Notes: generated by a model not told the origin, from the sequence alone. 64,000 nucleotides of DNA from Schaalia canis (GCF_003858455.1 NZ_RQZF01000003.1:186001-250000), one strand, 5' to 3'. Shown: positions 44,159 to 53,811, counted from the stretch's first letter. Program-made: numbers and translations.

Positions 44159-45025
44159 TTAATCAAGAATTACCGGTGTCACTCCGTAGGGAGCCAGACC
44201 TGCCACTCCCCCATCAGGTGCAGTGAGGATCGAAATACCATCGTCGAGGATTGCCACCGAGTGCTCCCACTGGGCGGCATCCGAGCCGTCCATGGTGCGC
44301 ACCGTCCACTGGTCGTCCTCGGTGAACGTGTCGATACCACCGGTGGTCAGCATCGGCTCAACGGCCAGGACCATACCGGGTTTGAGCCTGGCGGTAATAC
44401 CCCGCACACGGTAGTTGAGCACGTCGGGCGCCTGATGCATGGCCGTGCCGATGCCATGGCCGGTGAACTCCTCAACGATGCCAGCTTCCCAGCCAAGCTC
44501 TTCAGCTCGGGAAGCGACGACATCTTCAACGGCATTGCCCACAGCTCCGACCCGTTTGCCCTTGGCCAGGCTGGCCAAAGCTGCCCACATGGCTTCGCGC
44601 GTGACAGCTTCAAGCTCTCGGCGGCTTTGCAAAAGGGCTGCGTCGACCTGGCCATCGGCCTGATCGTCACCAATAATCATGGTGAAGGCGGCATCTCCAT
44701 GCCACTGTTTACCGGCGCGTTCCACGTAGGCTCCGCAGTCAAAGCTGACGATATCCCCCACCTGGAGGACGTAGTCACCGGGAATGCCATGTACGACCAC
44801 ATCGTTAGGTGAGATGCATACCGAAGCCGGGTAGCCGTAGTAGCGGTAGAAGTTTGACTTTGCACCGGCATTACGAATCACTTCATGACAAATGGCGTCA
44901 AGCTCACCAGTTGGCACGCCAGGCACGGCAGCCGCGCGCAATGCGGAATGGATACGAGCGACAACGAGACCAGCTTCGCGCATGTAGCGAATCTGGTCTC
45001 GTGTCTTCAGTTCAATGCGGCCCAC
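44159..45025 (-). CDS. map: Methionine aminopeptidase, type I
   Basis: 288 aa; removes initiator Met. The metal ligands are visible: Asp in IVSFDCGAYVERAGKQWHGD (two Asp), His in GHGIGTAMHQAPDVLNY, then Glu in VLAVEPMLTTGG and Glu in EHSVAI-like QWEHSVAI. The segment SVCISPNDVVVHGIPGDYVL is type-I specific. No N-terminal SH3-binding or zinc extension. Seven bases after adk. Confidence 0.97.
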   Translation of the reverse strand: MGRIELKTRDQIRYMREAGLVVARIHSALRAAAVPGVPTGELDAICHEVIRNAGAKSNFYRYYGYPASVCISPNDVVVHGIPGDYVLQVGDIVSFDCGAYVERAGKQWHGDAAFTMIIGDDQADGQVDAALLQSRRELEAVTREAMWAALASLAKGKRVGAVGNAVEDVVASRAEELGWEAGIVEEFTGHGIGTAMHQAPDVLNYRVRGITARLKPGMVLAVEPMLTTGGIDTFTEDDQWTVRTMDGSDAAQWEHSVAILDDGISILTAPDGGVAGLAPYGVTPVILD

Positions 45026-45031
45026 GATGGG

Positions 45032-45625
45032 TCAGCCCTGTTTGCGCTCGCAGGTCGGCAAGGCGTCCAACACTGCGAAGATGCGTTCGGAGACTTCGTC
45101 GATGGTGCCCGAGCCGTCAACGACTTCAAGGAGGTCCTGATCGGCGTAGTACGTTGCCATCGGCATGGTCTGTTCGCGGTAGACCTCAAGGCGGTGACGC
45201 ATCACCGGTTCAGTGTCATCCGTGCGGTGCTGCTCTTCGGCGCGCTTGAGCATTCGCGTGACGACCTCGTCCTCGTCAACCTCGATCTCAAGAACGAGGT
45301 TCAGCGTGATTCCCAGGTCGGCGAGCATGTCACGCAGGACGTGTGCCTGATCCAGGGTACGGGGGTAGCCGTCAAGTAGGAAGCCCTTTTGGGCATCAGG
45401 AGCAGCCAGGCGGGCCTTCACCATGGGGTTGGTGACGGAGTCGGGAACGAACTCACCACGGTCAATGTAGAGGGCGGCCTGCTTGCCTAGCTCTGTCCCT
45501 TCGGACATGTTGGTCCGAAAGATTGCACCGGTGGAGATCGCCGGAATGCCGAGGCGTTCCGCAATCCGCTTGGCCTGAGTTCCTTTGCCGGCCCCAGGAG
45601 GGCCCAGCAAGATGATGGTCGTCAT
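45032..45625 (-). CDS. adk: Adenylate kinase (short form)
   Basis: 197 aa; ATP + AMP to 2 ADP. P-loop ILLGPPGAGKGTQAKRIAE near 5; AMP site ISTGAIFRTNMSEGTELGK; GFLLDGYPRTLDQAHVL near 80. The LID is short (KRAEEQHRTDDTEPVMRHRL) without Cys, so it is the short, zinc-free form typical of actinobacteria. Overlaps the secY stop by four bases. Confidence 0.98.
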   Translation of the reverse strand: MTTIILLGPPGAGKGTQAKRIAERLGIPAISTGAIFRTNMSEGTELGKQAALYIDRGEFVPDSVTNPMVKARLAAPDAQKGFLLDGYPRTLDQAHVLRDMLADLGITLNLVLEIEVDEDEVVTRMLKRAEEQHRTDDTEPVMRHRLEVYREQTMPMATYYADQDLLEVVDGSGTIDEVSERIFAVLDALPTCERKQG

Positions 45626-46914
45626 CGCAGGAAACCTTCGTAGTGGTGCTGTTGCAGCTGCGTGTTGATTTCCTTCACGGTCTGCAGGCCGACGCCGACA
45701 ATAATCAGCAGGGTCGTGCCGCCGAAGGGCATCTGTCCAGCCCCGAGGCCCAGCGGGATGATCAAGAGAGAGGGCAGCAGCGCAATAACCACGAGGTAGA
45801 TGGCACCGGCGCTCGTAATGCGGTTGACGACGTAGCGCAGGTACTCAGCGGTGGGGCGGCCAGCGCGGTAGCCCGGGATGAAGCCGCCGTAGCGCTTCAT
45901 ATTGTCCGCGACCTCTTCAGGGTTGAAGGTGATCGAGGTGTAGAAGAATGCGAAGAAGAGGATCAGCAGGGCGTAAATGGTGAGGTAGAGCCACGCCGTC
46001 GAGGAGAAGTGCGTGCGGATCCACAGCACCCAGTCAGCATCCTGAGCGCCAAACTGTGCCACCAAGGAAGGCATAGCCAGAAGGGAGGATGCGAAGATGA
46101 CGGGGATAACGCCCGACATGTTTATCTTCAGGGGAATGTAGGTGGAGGAGCCACCGTAGGTGCGGCGCCCGACCATACGCTTTGCGTACTGAACGGGGAT
46201 GCGACGCTGAGCCTGCTCGATGAAGACAACGGCGATGGTAACGCCGAGGATCATGGCGATGATGGCGGCCACGGCGCTCCAGTTGCCGCCCTGACCGATG
46301 GAAAGGAGCTGTGCGGGAAGCTGGGCGGTAATCGAGGTGAAGATCAACAGGGACATGCCGTTGCCGATGCCGCGTTCAGTGATGAGTTCGCCCAGCCACA
46401 TGATGACCGAGGTACCTGCCGTCATCACGATCACCATGACGAGGAAGCTGGTCACAGAGTCATCAGCAATGATGCTCTGCTGGCATGCGGGGAAGAGCGC
46501 GCCTGAGCGTGCGAGCGTGATAGTCGTGGTGGACTGCAGCACGCCAAGGAAGATGGTCAGGTAGCGCGTGTACTGAGTCAGCTTGGCTTGGCCGATCTGG
46601 CCTTCCTTGTGGAGGTCATCAAAGCGGGGGACGACCACGCGCAGCAGCTGAATGATGATCGATGCCGTGATGTAAGGCATGATGCCCAGGGCGAAGATCG
46701 ACAGCTGCAGGAGTGCACCACCGGAGAAGAGGTTAACGAGGTCCAGCAGGGATGCTTGTTCCTGTTGGGCCAAACATGCCTGGACGGCCTTGGTGTCCAC
46801 ACCTGGTGCAGGGATGAAGGTTCCAAGACGGAACAAGGCCATGATCAGCAGGGAAAAGAGCAGCTTCCGACGAAGGTCGGGTGTGCGGAATGCCTGCGCG
46901 AACGCACTGAGCAA
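45622..46914 (-). CDS. secY: Protein translocase subunit SecY
   Basis: 430 aa, ten helices, central channel of the Sec translocon. FIPAPGVDTKAVQACL near 32, the plug-adjacent GGALLQLSIFALGIMPYITA near 65, GERGIGNG-like TERGIGNGMSLLIF near 180 and GFIPGYRAGRPTAEYL near 340 are family blocks. It starts a unit of its own with adk and map, after a strong terminator that closes rplO. The ~155-base leader contains an inverted repeat. Confidence 0.98.
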   Translation of the reverse strand: MLSAFAQAFRTPDLRRKLLFSLLIMALFRLGTFIPAPGVDTKAVQACLAQQEQASLLDLVNLFSGGALLQLSIFALGIMPYITASIIIQLLRVVVPRFDDLHKEGQIGQAKLTQYTRYLTIFLGVLQSTTTITLARSGALFPACQQSIIADDSVTSFLVMVIVMTAGTSVIMWLGELITERGIGNGMSLLIFTSITAQLPAQLLSIGQGGNWSAVAAIIAMILGVTIAVVFIEQAQRRIPVQYAKRMVGRRTYGGSSTYIPLKINMSGVIPVIFASSLLAMPSLVAQFGAQDADWVLWIRTHFSSTAWLYLTIYALLILFFAFFYTSITFNPEEVADNMKRYGGFIPGYRAGRPTAEYLRYVVNRITSAGAIYLVVIALLPSLLIIPLGLGAGQMPFGGTTLLIIVGVGLQTVKEINTQLQQHHYEGFLR

Positions 46915-47008
46915 GGCGTTCCTCCTCCGGTGTTGTGGGGAAAACCCGTTATCTCGGGATTAGGACTGTGGAAAGCGTACCCGAGTGACGGTCAAATATG
47001 CGAGTTTC

Positions 47009-47029
47009 AGTGACATCGCTGATGTCACT
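47009..47029. repeat. 9-bp inverted repeat in the secY leader
   Basis: AGTGACATC (47009-47017), GCT, GATGTCACT (47021-47029), 95 bases before secY. A second small palindrome TAGGAC-GTTA-GTCCTA-like lies at 47043-47058. Could be an operator or leader hairpin. Confidence 0.55.
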
Positions 47030-47070
47030 CCAAGAAGAATAGTAGGACGTTAGTCCTAATTGAGGTGAAA

Positions 47071-47103
47071 AGGGGTGGTCCGGTTCTCCACCGGACCACC
47101 CCT
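47071..47103 (-). terminator. Terminator between rplO and secY
   Basis: A 14-bp perfect stem (47071-47084 with 47090-47103), 5-base loop, followed on the minus strand by TTTTCACC; 12 bases after the rplO stop. Confidence 0.88.
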
Positions 47104-47114
47104 CTTCATACGTT

Positions 47115-47597
47115 TCAGCGGGCCGTGAGGCTACCGCCAGCCGCGGTGATCTTGGCTTCGGCGGAGGCCGACCAAGCATCGACAACGAGGTCGAACTTGG
47201 CGGTGACATCGCCGGTGCCCAGCACCTTCACAGCATGTCCATCGCGGACTGCGTGACGTGCCACGAGATCTTCCACGGTCACCTTGCCACCTTCGGGGAA
47301 CAGTTCCTGCAGGCGGTCGAGGTTCACGACCTGGAATTCAACGCGGAAGGGGTTCTTGAAGCCGCGCAGCTTGGGCAGGCGCATGTGGATGGGCATCTGA
47401 CCACCCTCGAAACCTGCCTTCACCTGGTAGCGAGCCTTCGTGCCCTTGGTACCACGACCAGCGGTCTTACCCTTGGAGCCTTCACCGCGGCCGACGCGAG
47501 TCTTAGCGGTCTTGGCGCCCGGGGCGGGACGCAGGTGGTGGAGCTTGACGATGCGAACCTGCTCGGTTGCACCCTCAGTAGCCTTGGAGTTGGCCAT
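47115..47597 (-). CDS. rplO: 50S ribosomal protein L15
   Basis: 160 aa. [39 protein letters not shown] and [20 protein letters not shown] identify L15. About ten extra N-terminal residues. Last gene before the terminator. Confidence 0.98.
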   Translation of the reverse strand: MANSKATEGATEQVRIVKLHHLRPAPGAKTAKTRVGRGEGSKGKTAGRGTKGTKARYQVKAGFEGGQMPIHMRLPKLRGFKNPFRVEFQVVNLDRLQELFPEGGKVTVEDLVARHAVRDGHAVKVLGTGDVTAKFDLVVDAWSASAEAKITAAGGSLTAR

Positions 47598-47599
47598 AA

Positions 47600-47785
47600 T
47601 CAGTCGACCTCCTCAACGGTCACCAGGTGACGCACGGTGCGAACTGCGCCGCGAACAGCGTCAGTATCTTCGCGTACGACACTCTGGCCGATCTTACGCA
47701 GACCGAGGGTACGCAGGGTATCCCTCATGTTCTGCTTGGTGCCGATGGTGGACTTGACCTGGGTAATCTTCAGATTTGCCATCAC
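47600..47785 (-). CDS. rpmD: 50S ribosomal protein L30
   Basis: 61 aa. [20 protein letters not shown], then [12 protein letters not shown] and [10 protein letters not shown] are typical L30. Overlaps the rpsE stop; two bases before rplO. Confidence 0.98.
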   Translation of the reverse strand: MMANLKITQVKSTIGTKQNMRDTLRTLGLRKIGQSVVREDTDAVRGAVRTVRHLVTVEEVD

Positions 47786-48474
47786 TCGCTCACCCCTGCA
47801 GCGGCCTTCTCAGCCTCGGCTTCTTCAGCCTTGGCGCGAGCCTCGGCCTCACCTTCGGCGCGTGCACGCAACATTGCTGCGGGAGCAACACGCTCGAGGG
47901 GCAGGCCACGACGGGCTGCAACGGCCTCAGGCTGTTCGAGCTGCTTGAGAGCAGCCACGGTTGCGTGAACGATGTTGATTGCGTTGTCCGAACCAATGGA
48001 CTTGGTGAGCACGTCGTGCACACCGGCGGCCTCGAGCACGGCGCGAACCGGACCACCGGCGATAACGCCGGTACCGGGAGCTGCCGGGCGGAGGAGCACC
48101 TCGCCTGCGGCGTCGCGACCCTGCACGAAGTGGGTGATGGTGCGGCGGATCATGGGGACGCGGAAGAAGTTCTTCTTCGCTTCCTCAACACCCTTGGAAA
48201 TAGCCTGGGGAACTTCCTTGGCCTTTCCGTAGCCAACGCCCACGGTGCCTTCACCGTCACCAACGACGACCAGGGCGGTGAAGGAGAAACGACGTCCACC
48301 CTTCACAACCTTGGAGACGCGGTTGATGGTGACAACGCGTTCGATGTACTGGTTCTTGTCCTCGGCGCGACGATTGTCGCGGCGGTCCTGGCGGCCCTCG
48401 CGGCGGCCACGGCGTTCGCCGTCAGCGCGTTCGGTGCCTTCCTGACCGTTCCTGCCTCGCTGCTGTGCAGCCAT
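47782..48474 (-). CDS. rpsE: 30S ribosomal protein S5 with extended ends
   Basis: 230 aa. Core from about residue 40: [40 protein letters not shown] and [19 protein letters not shown]. The first ~38 residues are Arg/Gly/Glu-rich and the C-terminal ~30 an Ala/Glu helix-like tail; both are longer than in E. coli S5 (167 aa). Confidence 0.98.
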   Translation of the reverse strand: MAAQQRGRNGQEGTERADGERRGRREGRQDRRDNRRAEDKNQYIERVVTINRVSKVVKGGRRFSFTALVVVGDGEGTVGVGYGKAKEVPQAISKGVEEAKKNFFRVPMIRRTITHFVQGRDAAGEVLLRPAAPGTGVIAGGPVRAVLEAAGVHDVLTKSIGSDNAINIVHATVAALKQLEQPEAVAARRGLPLERVAPAAMLRARAEGEAEARAKAEEAEAEKAAAGVSE

Positions 48475-48502
48475 CAGTTGATCTCTCTTTCCTCAGACGC
48501 CA

Positions 48503-48874
48503 TCACAGCTCGAGTCCGCCCTCACGGGCGGCCTCTGCGACAGCCGCCACGCGGCCGTGGTACTTATTGCCACCGCGGTCGAAGACCACGGAGGTGATGC
48601 CGGCAGCCTTAGCGCGCTCTGCAACGAGGGCGCCAACCTTGTGTGCCTTCTCGACCTTGGTGCCTTCTGCTGCAAGCAGATCGGCCTCGAGGGTGGAGGC
48701 GGACACGAGGGTGTGGCCGACAGTGTCGTCGATGACCTGAGCAACCATGTGACGGTTGGAACGGGTAACGACCAGGCGCGGACGCTCGGCGGTGCCGGAG
48801 ATCTTCTTGCGAAGGCGCAGGTGACGACGCTTGCGTGCAACAACCTTGCCCTTGCCGGTGATCTTGAAAGCCAT
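48503..48874 (-). CDS. rplR: 50S ribosomal protein L18
   Basis: 123 aa from ATG 48874; its A is shared with the rplF stop (TGATG), so translation is coupled. [35 protein letters not shown] and [20 protein letters not shown] are family blocks. Binds 5S rRNA. Confidence 0.98.
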   Translation of the reverse strand: MAFKITGKGKVVARKRRHLRLRKKISGTAERPRLVVTRSNRHMVAQVIDDTVGHTLVSASTLEADLLAAEGTKVEKAHKVGALVAERAKAAGITSVVFDRGGNKYHGRVAAVAEAAREGGLEL

Positions 48875-49410
48875 CACTTACCAGCCTTTCCGACCTTGCG
48901 ACGGATGGTCTCGCCCACGTAGTGGATACCCTTGCCCTTGTAGGGTTCGGGCTTCTTGAGCTTACGGATACGAGCTGCGGTTTCACCCACGAGCTGCTTG
49001 TCGATGCCAGCCACAGTGAACTTGGTCTGGGATTCGACGGTGAACTCAATGCCCTCGGGAGCGGGGACGAGAATGGTGTGCGAGAAGCCGAGGGAGAACT
49101 CAAGGTCCTTGCCCTTTGCAACCACGCGGTAACCGGTACCGGTGATTTCAAGCTGCTTCTTGTAGCCTTCGGTCACACCAATCACCATGTTGGCGATCAG
49201 GGTGCGGGTCAGGCCATGCATTGCACGGGAACGGCGCTCATCGTCGGGGCGAGCCACAACGATCTGTCCGTCTTCAATTGCCACGGTGATGGGGTCAACG
49301 ACAGTGTGGGTGAGGGTGCCCTTGGGGCCCTTCACGGTCACATCTGCGCCGTCGATGTTGACATCGACGCCACCGGGGATGGCAATGGGGTTCTTACCAA
49401 TACGCGACAT
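48874..49410 (-). CDS. rplF: 50S ribosomal protein L6
   Basis: 178 aa. [20 protein letters not shown] at the start and [20 protein letters not shown] near the end are diagnostic. Fifteen bases after rpsH. Confidence 0.98.
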   Translation of the reverse strand: MSRIGKNPIAIPGGVDVNIDGADVTVKGPKGTLTHTVVDPITVAIEDGQIVVARPDDERRSRAMHGLTRTLIANMVIGVTEGYKKQLEITGTGYRVVAKGKDLEFSLGFSHTILVPAPEGIEFTVESQTKFTVAGIDKQLVGETAARIRKLKKPEPYKGKGIHYVGETIRRKVGKAGK

Positions 49411-49425
49411 TGTCCAGCCTCCTTA

Positions 49426-49824
49426 TCACCAGATGTAGGCGAGGACTTCCCCACCCACACCCTTGTCGGCTGCCTGACGGTCGGTAAGCAGGCCAGAGGA
49501 CGTGGACAGGATAGCCACGCCGAGGCCGCCGCGGACCTTGGGCAGGTTGGTGGACTTGGCGTATACGCGAAGACCGGGCTTCGACACGCGCTGGACACCC
49601 TCAATGGCGCGCTCACGACGGGAGCCGTACTTGAGGTTGAGCGTGAGGGTCTGGCCCACACGGGCGTCCTCAACGTCGATGGAGGAGATGTAGCCCTCTT
49701 CGACGAGGATGTTCGCGATGGCGGCCTTGAGCTTCGAGTAGGGCATTGAGACCGACTCGTGGTACGCCTGGTTCGCATTGCGCAGACGCGTCAGCATGTC
49801 TGCAATGGGATCAGTCATAGTCAT
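49426..49824 (-). CDS. rpsH: 30S ribosomal protein S8
   Basis: 132 aa. [40 protein letters not shown] and the end [20 protein letters not shown] are S8 blocks. The first ATG (49824) is used; ATG 49818 is equally possible. S8 often represses the spc operon in other bacteria. Confidence 0.98.
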   Translation of the reverse strand: MTMTDPIADMLTRLRNANQAYHESVSMPYSKLKAAIANILVEEGYISSIDVEDARVGQTLTLNLKYGSRRERAIEGVQRVSKPGLRVYAKSTNLPKVRGGLGVAILSTSSGLLTDRQAADKGVGGEVLAYIW

Positions 49825-49887
49825 GGGGGAAATTTCCCCTTCCTCGTCGCGGTTTCTCCGGCGTACCGGGACCTACGACGTCAGTGT

Positions 49888-50073
49888 TTACCAGCTGCTC
49901 TTGGTCACGCCCGGGAGCTCACCACGGAGGGCGAGTTCGCGCAGGCAGACGCGGCACAGTCCGAACTTACGGTACACCGAACGCGGACGACCGCAACGGT
50001 TGCATCGAGTGTAGGCGCGCACACCGAACTTGGGGGTGCGGGCAGCCTTGATCTTAAGGGACGTCTTGGCCAT
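49888..50073 (-). CDS. rpsZ: 30S ribosomal protein S14, zinc-binding type Z
   Basis: 61 aa short S14. Zn ligands C24, C27, C40 and C43 in [20 protein letters not shown] and VC. The zinc-free long form is not seen here. Three bases after rplE. Confidence 0.97.
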   Translation of the reverse strand: MAKTSLKIKAARTPKFGVRAYTRCNRCGRPRSVYRKFGLCRVCLRELALRGELPGVTKSSW

Positions 50074-50076
50074 GGA

Positions 50077-50622
50077 TCAGTCCTCCTTGAAGGGGAAGCC
50101 GAGGTGACGCAGAAGGGCGCGGCCCTCTTCGTCGGTGGAGGCCGAGGTGACGACCGTGATATCCATGCCGCGCACTCGGTCAATCGAGTCCTGGTCGATC
50201 TCGTGGAACATGGACTGTTCCGTCAGACCGAAGGTGTAGTTGCCATGACCGTCGAACTGCTTGGCCGAGAGGCCACGGAAGTCGCGGATACGAGGCAGTG
50301 CGGTGGAGAGAAGACGATCGAGGAACTCCCACATGCGGTCACCACGCAGGGTGACGTGCGCGCCAATGGCCTGGCCTTCACGCAGCTTGAACTGTGCGAT
50401 GGACTTGCGAGCCTTGGTGACGTAGGGCTTCTGACCGGTGATAGCGGTGAGGTCGCGGATTGCGCCCTCAAGTGCCTTCGAATCGCGAGCGGCCTCGCCG
50501 ACACCCATGTTGACGACGATCTTGGTCAGACCGCCAACTTCCATGATGTTTGCGTGCTCGAACTCCTTGCGAAGGGCATCGCGGATCTCGGAGTTGTACT
50601 TTTCCTTCAAACGCGGGGCCAT
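50077..50622 (-). CDS. rplE: 50S ribosomal protein L5
   Basis: 181 aa from ATG 50622 ([17 protein letters not shown]), one base after the rplX stop, with AAGGAG upstream. [40 protein letters not shown] and [20 protein letters not shown] identify L5, which binds 5S rRNA. Confidence 0.98.
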   Translation of the reverse strand: MAPRLKEKYNSEIRDALRKEFEHANIMEVGGLTKIVVNMGVGEAARDSKALEGAIRDLTAITGQKPYVTKARKSIAQFKLREGQAIGAHVTLRGDRMWEFLDRLLSTALPRIRDFRGLSAKQFDGHGNYTFGLTEQSMFHEIDQDSIDRVRGMDITVVTSASTDEEGRALLRHLGFPFKED

Positions 50623-50623
50623 C

Positions 50624-51052
50624 TCAGATCTCCTTGCCCTGCTCGATGCCACGCTTGGCGCCACCGCGGGTCACGCGAACGCGGACGGTGCGGGTGCGGC
50701 CGTCACGCTCAACGGTGTCCTCACGGAAGCCAACGCGGACGCGCTGCTTGGTGTCGGGGTCAACGAGGGCAACCTTGGACAGCGAGATGGGGGCTTCCAC
50801 AGTCTCGATGCCGCCGGCGCTGTTGGGGCCCTGACGGACGTGGCGGGTCTTGAGGTTTACGCCCTCAACGAGGACCTTTTCCTCTGCGGGGAAAACCTTG
50901 ATAACGCGACCCTGCTTGCCCTTATCGCCGGGCTTGAGGGGCTCAAGGCCTTCTGCTTCGCGGCGAGCGTTACGCTCGGCGAGCTTCTGCTCGTCAGCGG
51001 TGCGGCCGCGCACAACCTCTACGAGGTCACCCTTACGGATCTTCGCTGCCAT
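50624..51052 (-). CDS. rplX: 50S ribosomal protein L24 with internal insertion
   Basis: 142 aa. [14 protein letters not shown] at the start, [20 protein letters not shown], then [20 protein letters not shown]. Between the first strand and the KGKQG turn there is a charged helix-like insert of about 25 residues ([17 protein letters not shown]...), which makes it longer than the usual ~105 aa. Confidence 0.96.
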   Translation of the reverse strand: MAAKIRKGDLVEVVRGRTADEQKLAERNARREAEGLEPLKPGDKGKQGRVIKVFPAEEKVLVEGVNLKTRHVRQGPNSAGGIETVEAPISLSKVALVDPDTKQRVRVGFREDTVERDGRTRTVRVRVTRGGAKRGIEQGKEI

Positions 51053-51420
51053 CAGATCACCTCCGGAGCGAGAGAGACGATACGCATGAACTTCTTATCG
51101 CGCAGCTCGCGGCCAACGGGGCCGAAGATGCGGGTGCCTCGAGGTTCGCCATCATTCTTGAGGATGACAGCTGCGTTCTCGTCGAAACGGATGTAGGAAC
51201 CGTCGGGACGGCGGGTTTCCTTGCGCGTACGCACGACAACCGCCTTAACGACGTCTCCCTTCTTGACGTTGCCGCCGGGGATGGCGTCCTTCACGGTAGC
51301 GACAATAGTGTCGCCAATACCCGCGTAGCGCCGACCCGAGCCGCCGAGAACACGGATGGTCAAGATCTCCTTGGCACCGGTGTTGTCGGCGACCTTCAGT
51401 CGCGACTCCTGCTGGATCAT
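51052..51420 (-). CDS. rplN: 50S ribosomal protein L14
   Basis: 122 aa. [40 protein letters not shown] and [20 protein letters not shown] are highly conserved. First gene of the spc part; upstream lies the 2.5-kb insertion, so its promoter must be in 51421-51750 or in the insertion. Confidence 0.98.
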   Translation of the reverse strand: MIQQESRLKVADNTGAKEILTIRVLGGSGRRYAGIGDTIVATVKDAIPGGNVKKGDVVKAVVVRTRKETRRPDGSYIRFDENAAVILKNDGEPRGTRIFGPVGRELRDKKFMRIVSLAPEVI

Positions 51421-51759
51421 TTTTCAGTGACTCCTGTCGTCGAGCCGGTTCTCTGCGGGCGGAATACCGCCCACGAGCCTAGCCGAACATGTACGGACAA
51501 CACGCAACGCTTGTTGCGCATCTTGTTCTCTCATCAAGCAGACTCAAGCACACCATCAGGATGCTAGGTCTCTGCATGACAAAAGCCGAGCCTCCGCCAC
51601 TTGGGCTGGTGAGTTACTCCAATACCAAGCGTAAGCGTGAGACTGCAACTTACTTATCCTACGCTATTGGCCGAGTTTCGCGAAAGTAGCCGTGAATCGG
51701 ATGCGCTGTGCGCTTGCTCACCGGCTTGCCTCACCCCCATCCCCCACCTGTTCCTCCTG

Positions 51760-51935
51760 TCTGCACCCCGCCCCCTGTTCTCCGCCTCCCCTGCCCACCG
51801 CACCCCGTTCTCCGCCTCCCTACCGCCCCCTGTTCTCCGCCTCCCCACCGCACCCTGTTCTCCGCCTCCCCACCGCACCCTGTTCTCCGCCTCCCCTGCC
51901 CACCGCACCCCGTTCTCCGCCTCCCTACCGCACCA
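51760..51935. repeat. Tandem repeat array A (25-30 bp unit, six copies)
   Basis: Six copies of a unit containing GTTCTCCGCCTCCC, at 51777, 51807, 51832, 51857, 51882 and 51912, so periods 30, 25, 25, 25 and 30. The 30-bp copies carry an added TGCCC. Strongly pyrimidine-rich on the plus strand. No gene covers it. Confidence 0.9.
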
Positions 51936-52031
51936 CCCGCTACCCGCCCTCGCCAAATATGCCCCGCGTTGACAAAACTGCCCCGCACACGGCGCAGTAT
52001 TAGCAACGAGACGCAAAATTAGCTGCACGAG
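51929..52031. repeat. Dispersed repeat R, copy 1 (103 bp)
   Basis: Matches 53812-53914 at 99 of 103 positions. It contains the core AAATATGCCCCGCGTTGACA, also present in copy 2. No terminal inverted repeats or open frame. Confidence 0.9.
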
Positions 52032-52059
52032 GGCGGGCTGGGAGAACCGTGCGTCAGCA

Positions 52060-52345
52060 GGTAAGCAGGTAAGCAAGCGGCCAGGCAGGTCGGGAACAGG
52101 CAGGCAGCTGGGCGGGGTACAGATAAGCAAGCGGGCAACAGTCAGCTGGGCAACAAGTGGACAAGTGGGCGGGGGTACAGATAAGCAAGCGGGCAACACC
52201 CAGGCGGGCGACAGGTAGGCAGGTCGGGAACAGGCAGGCAGCTGGGCGGGGGTACAGATAAGCAAGCAGGCAACAGTCAGCTGGGCAACAAGTGGACAAG
52301 TGGGGAACAGGCAGGCAGCTGGGCGGGGGTACAGATAAGCAGAGC
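52060..52345. repeat. Repeat array B (composite, four partial units)
   Basis: Built from GGGTACAGATAAGCA (near 52115, 52173, 52249 and 52327), GGCAACAGTCAGCTGGGCAA (52134 and 52269) and GGGAACAGGCAGGCAGCTGG (three copies). The fragment GCGGGCGACAGGTAGGCA occurs at 52205 and again just after copy 3 of repeat R at 53914. Confidence 0.85.
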
Positions 52346-52388
52346 CTTCAGGCAAGGTAGAGGCAAGGACGGCACTCCCCAATGAGCG

Positions 52389-52457
52389 CAAATATGCCCC
52401 GCGTTGACAAAACAGCCCCGCACACGGCGCAGGATTAACAACAAGACACAGATTTAA
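52389..52457. repeat. Dispersed repeat R, copy 2 (diverged, ~69 bp)
   Basis: Shares CAAATATGCCCCGCGTTGAC and the following ~50 bases with copies 1 and 3, with roughly seven mismatches toward its right end. Confidence 0.8.
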
Positions 52458-52591
52458 AGAAAGAAGTTTTCCACAGCTCCCAGACAGCATCCCCCTTATC
52501 CACATCTCCACCCTTACGCCGCCTTCTAGGAGTGTTCGACGTTGCACAGTGGATGCCACACAAGGATCCACAAAATAGAGAAGGGGAAGAC

Positions 52592-53701
52592 ATGACCCAG
52601 GCCATCACACAGACACCCGCCTCAACAAAAGGTGCCGACTCAGATTCCCTTCATGGGCCGTTACTCGATCTTGTTCAGCAGCTGATTATCACCGAGCGTG
52701 AGAACTACTCCACCGTCAGAAAAGATTTAGAAACCGACCAGTGTCACCGCATCGCGAAAGGCTTCTATCTTCCGAAAAGCAGCCTGCCAGAGGATCTACC
52801 CCCGTGGGAGCTCCGGCGGCGGATCGCGCTGATACGGCATTATGTCCACAACGCACGCATGTCACGTCTGCTGATGTTTAGCCATCAATCGGCCCTACTC
52901 ATTCGGGAACTGCCGCTTTTGAACTGGCCTCTTCATATTCATGAGCGCTTAACTGGCAACAGTCCCAGTTTCCGAAGGCCCTATCCTGCATTGCGTTCCT
53001 CCGGGCGAATCCTTGCAGGCGCTGCACGCACGATCATCCATGCGGATCAGATCTTTGGAGATCCCCCTGAAGTCATTGCAGGAATGCCCGTGGCAACCCT
53101 GCGAGAAACAGCTCGTGACATTCTGACCTTTAGCCCTCCTGTAGAAGCAATCTGCGAGGTGAGTATCTTGATTCGCCATGCAGTTCACTACGACCGGCGT
53201 GATCTTCATGAAAGCCAAAAGCGCCTCAAGATGCTTCTACAAAACTGGCGTGATGCAATAGAGGGCCTACCAAATGAACGTGGCAAAAAACGGGCATTGA
53301 AACTACTGGAACTATGCGACGCAAAGTGTGAATCCATCGCTGAGACAAAGTTCCTCTGGTTCCTCCATACGTTCAAAGCGAGAACGTGGACCACACAGGA
53401 GGAGTTCTCCACGCCTGCAGGTTTGTATGTTGCCGATTTTTGTTTCCCCTCAGTCGGAGTATTGGTGGAAATAGAAGGCGTTGCCAAGCTCGGGAATGGC
53501 GCGACAACGGTGAAGCAAAATCTCAATGCTCTTCTTCTTCGCGATAACGCATTGACCGCTCAAGGCTGGAAGGTTATCCACTTGCCGGCAAGCCTCGTTC
53601 TTTCAACTCCCGTTGACCTTCTCGCTCATATACGGCAGGTAGCTCCCGAGATCCTATCGCCCGCACCGCCCCGACGCTGGCTCCTGGCCGGCTATCACTA
53701 A
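52592..53701 (+). CDS. AbiEi-N/DUF559-type protein (putative nuclease-fold) inserted in the ribosomal cluster
   Basis: 369 aa from ATG 52592 with AAGGGGAAGAC directly before it. The N-terminal half follows the actinobacterial pattern of AbiEi-antitoxin-like winged-helix domains: RIAKGFYLP near 60, SHQSALLIRELPLLNWPLHI near 105, and AGMPVATLRETARDIL near 180. Residues about 270-350 resemble DUF559, a Vsr-like restriction-nuclease fold: ETKFLWFLHTF, YVADFCFPSVGVLVEIEG (Asp, then Glu-x-Glu) and RDNALTAQGWKVIHLPASL. There is no AbiEii toxin next to it. It is the only plus-strand gene inside the 40.8-59.2 kb ribosomal cluster, has visibly lower GC than its neighbours, and is flanked by repeats. 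Function unproven. Confidence 0.75.
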   Translation: MTQAITQTPASTKGADSDSLHGPLLDLVQQLIITERENYSTVRKDLETDQCHRIAKGFYLPKSSLPEDLPPWELRRRIALIRHYVHNARMSRLLMFSHQSALLIRELPLLNWPLHIHERLTGNSPSFRRPYPALRSSGRILAGAARTIIHADQIFGDPPEVIAGMPVATLRETARDILTFSPPVEAICEVSILIRHAVHYDRRDLHESQKRLKMLLQNWRDAIEGLPNERGKKRALKLLELCDAKCESIAETKFLWFLHTFKARTWTTQEEFSTPAGLYVADFCFPSVGVLVEIEGVAKLGNGATTVKQNLNALLLRDNALTAQGWKVIHLPASLVLSTPVDLLAHIRQVAPEILSPAPPRRWLLAGYH

Positions 53702-53811
53702 AGTCCAGATATCACTGAATCCACTACGCGCATTCCACATGAGTGACGTTGGAAAAGTCCCACGCAGGGCATCAACCCAGACAGGGTACCCCGCCTTCGC
53801 CCACCCCCGCC

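Noticed and set aside
51760-52345. CRISPR array
   Set aside because: Units are contiguous or mosaic with no unique spacers of regular length, and there are no cas genes.
51654-52571. A 305-codon minus-strand frame across the repeat region
   Set aside because: It consists of translated tandem and dispersed repeats, with no ribosome site and no conserved domain.
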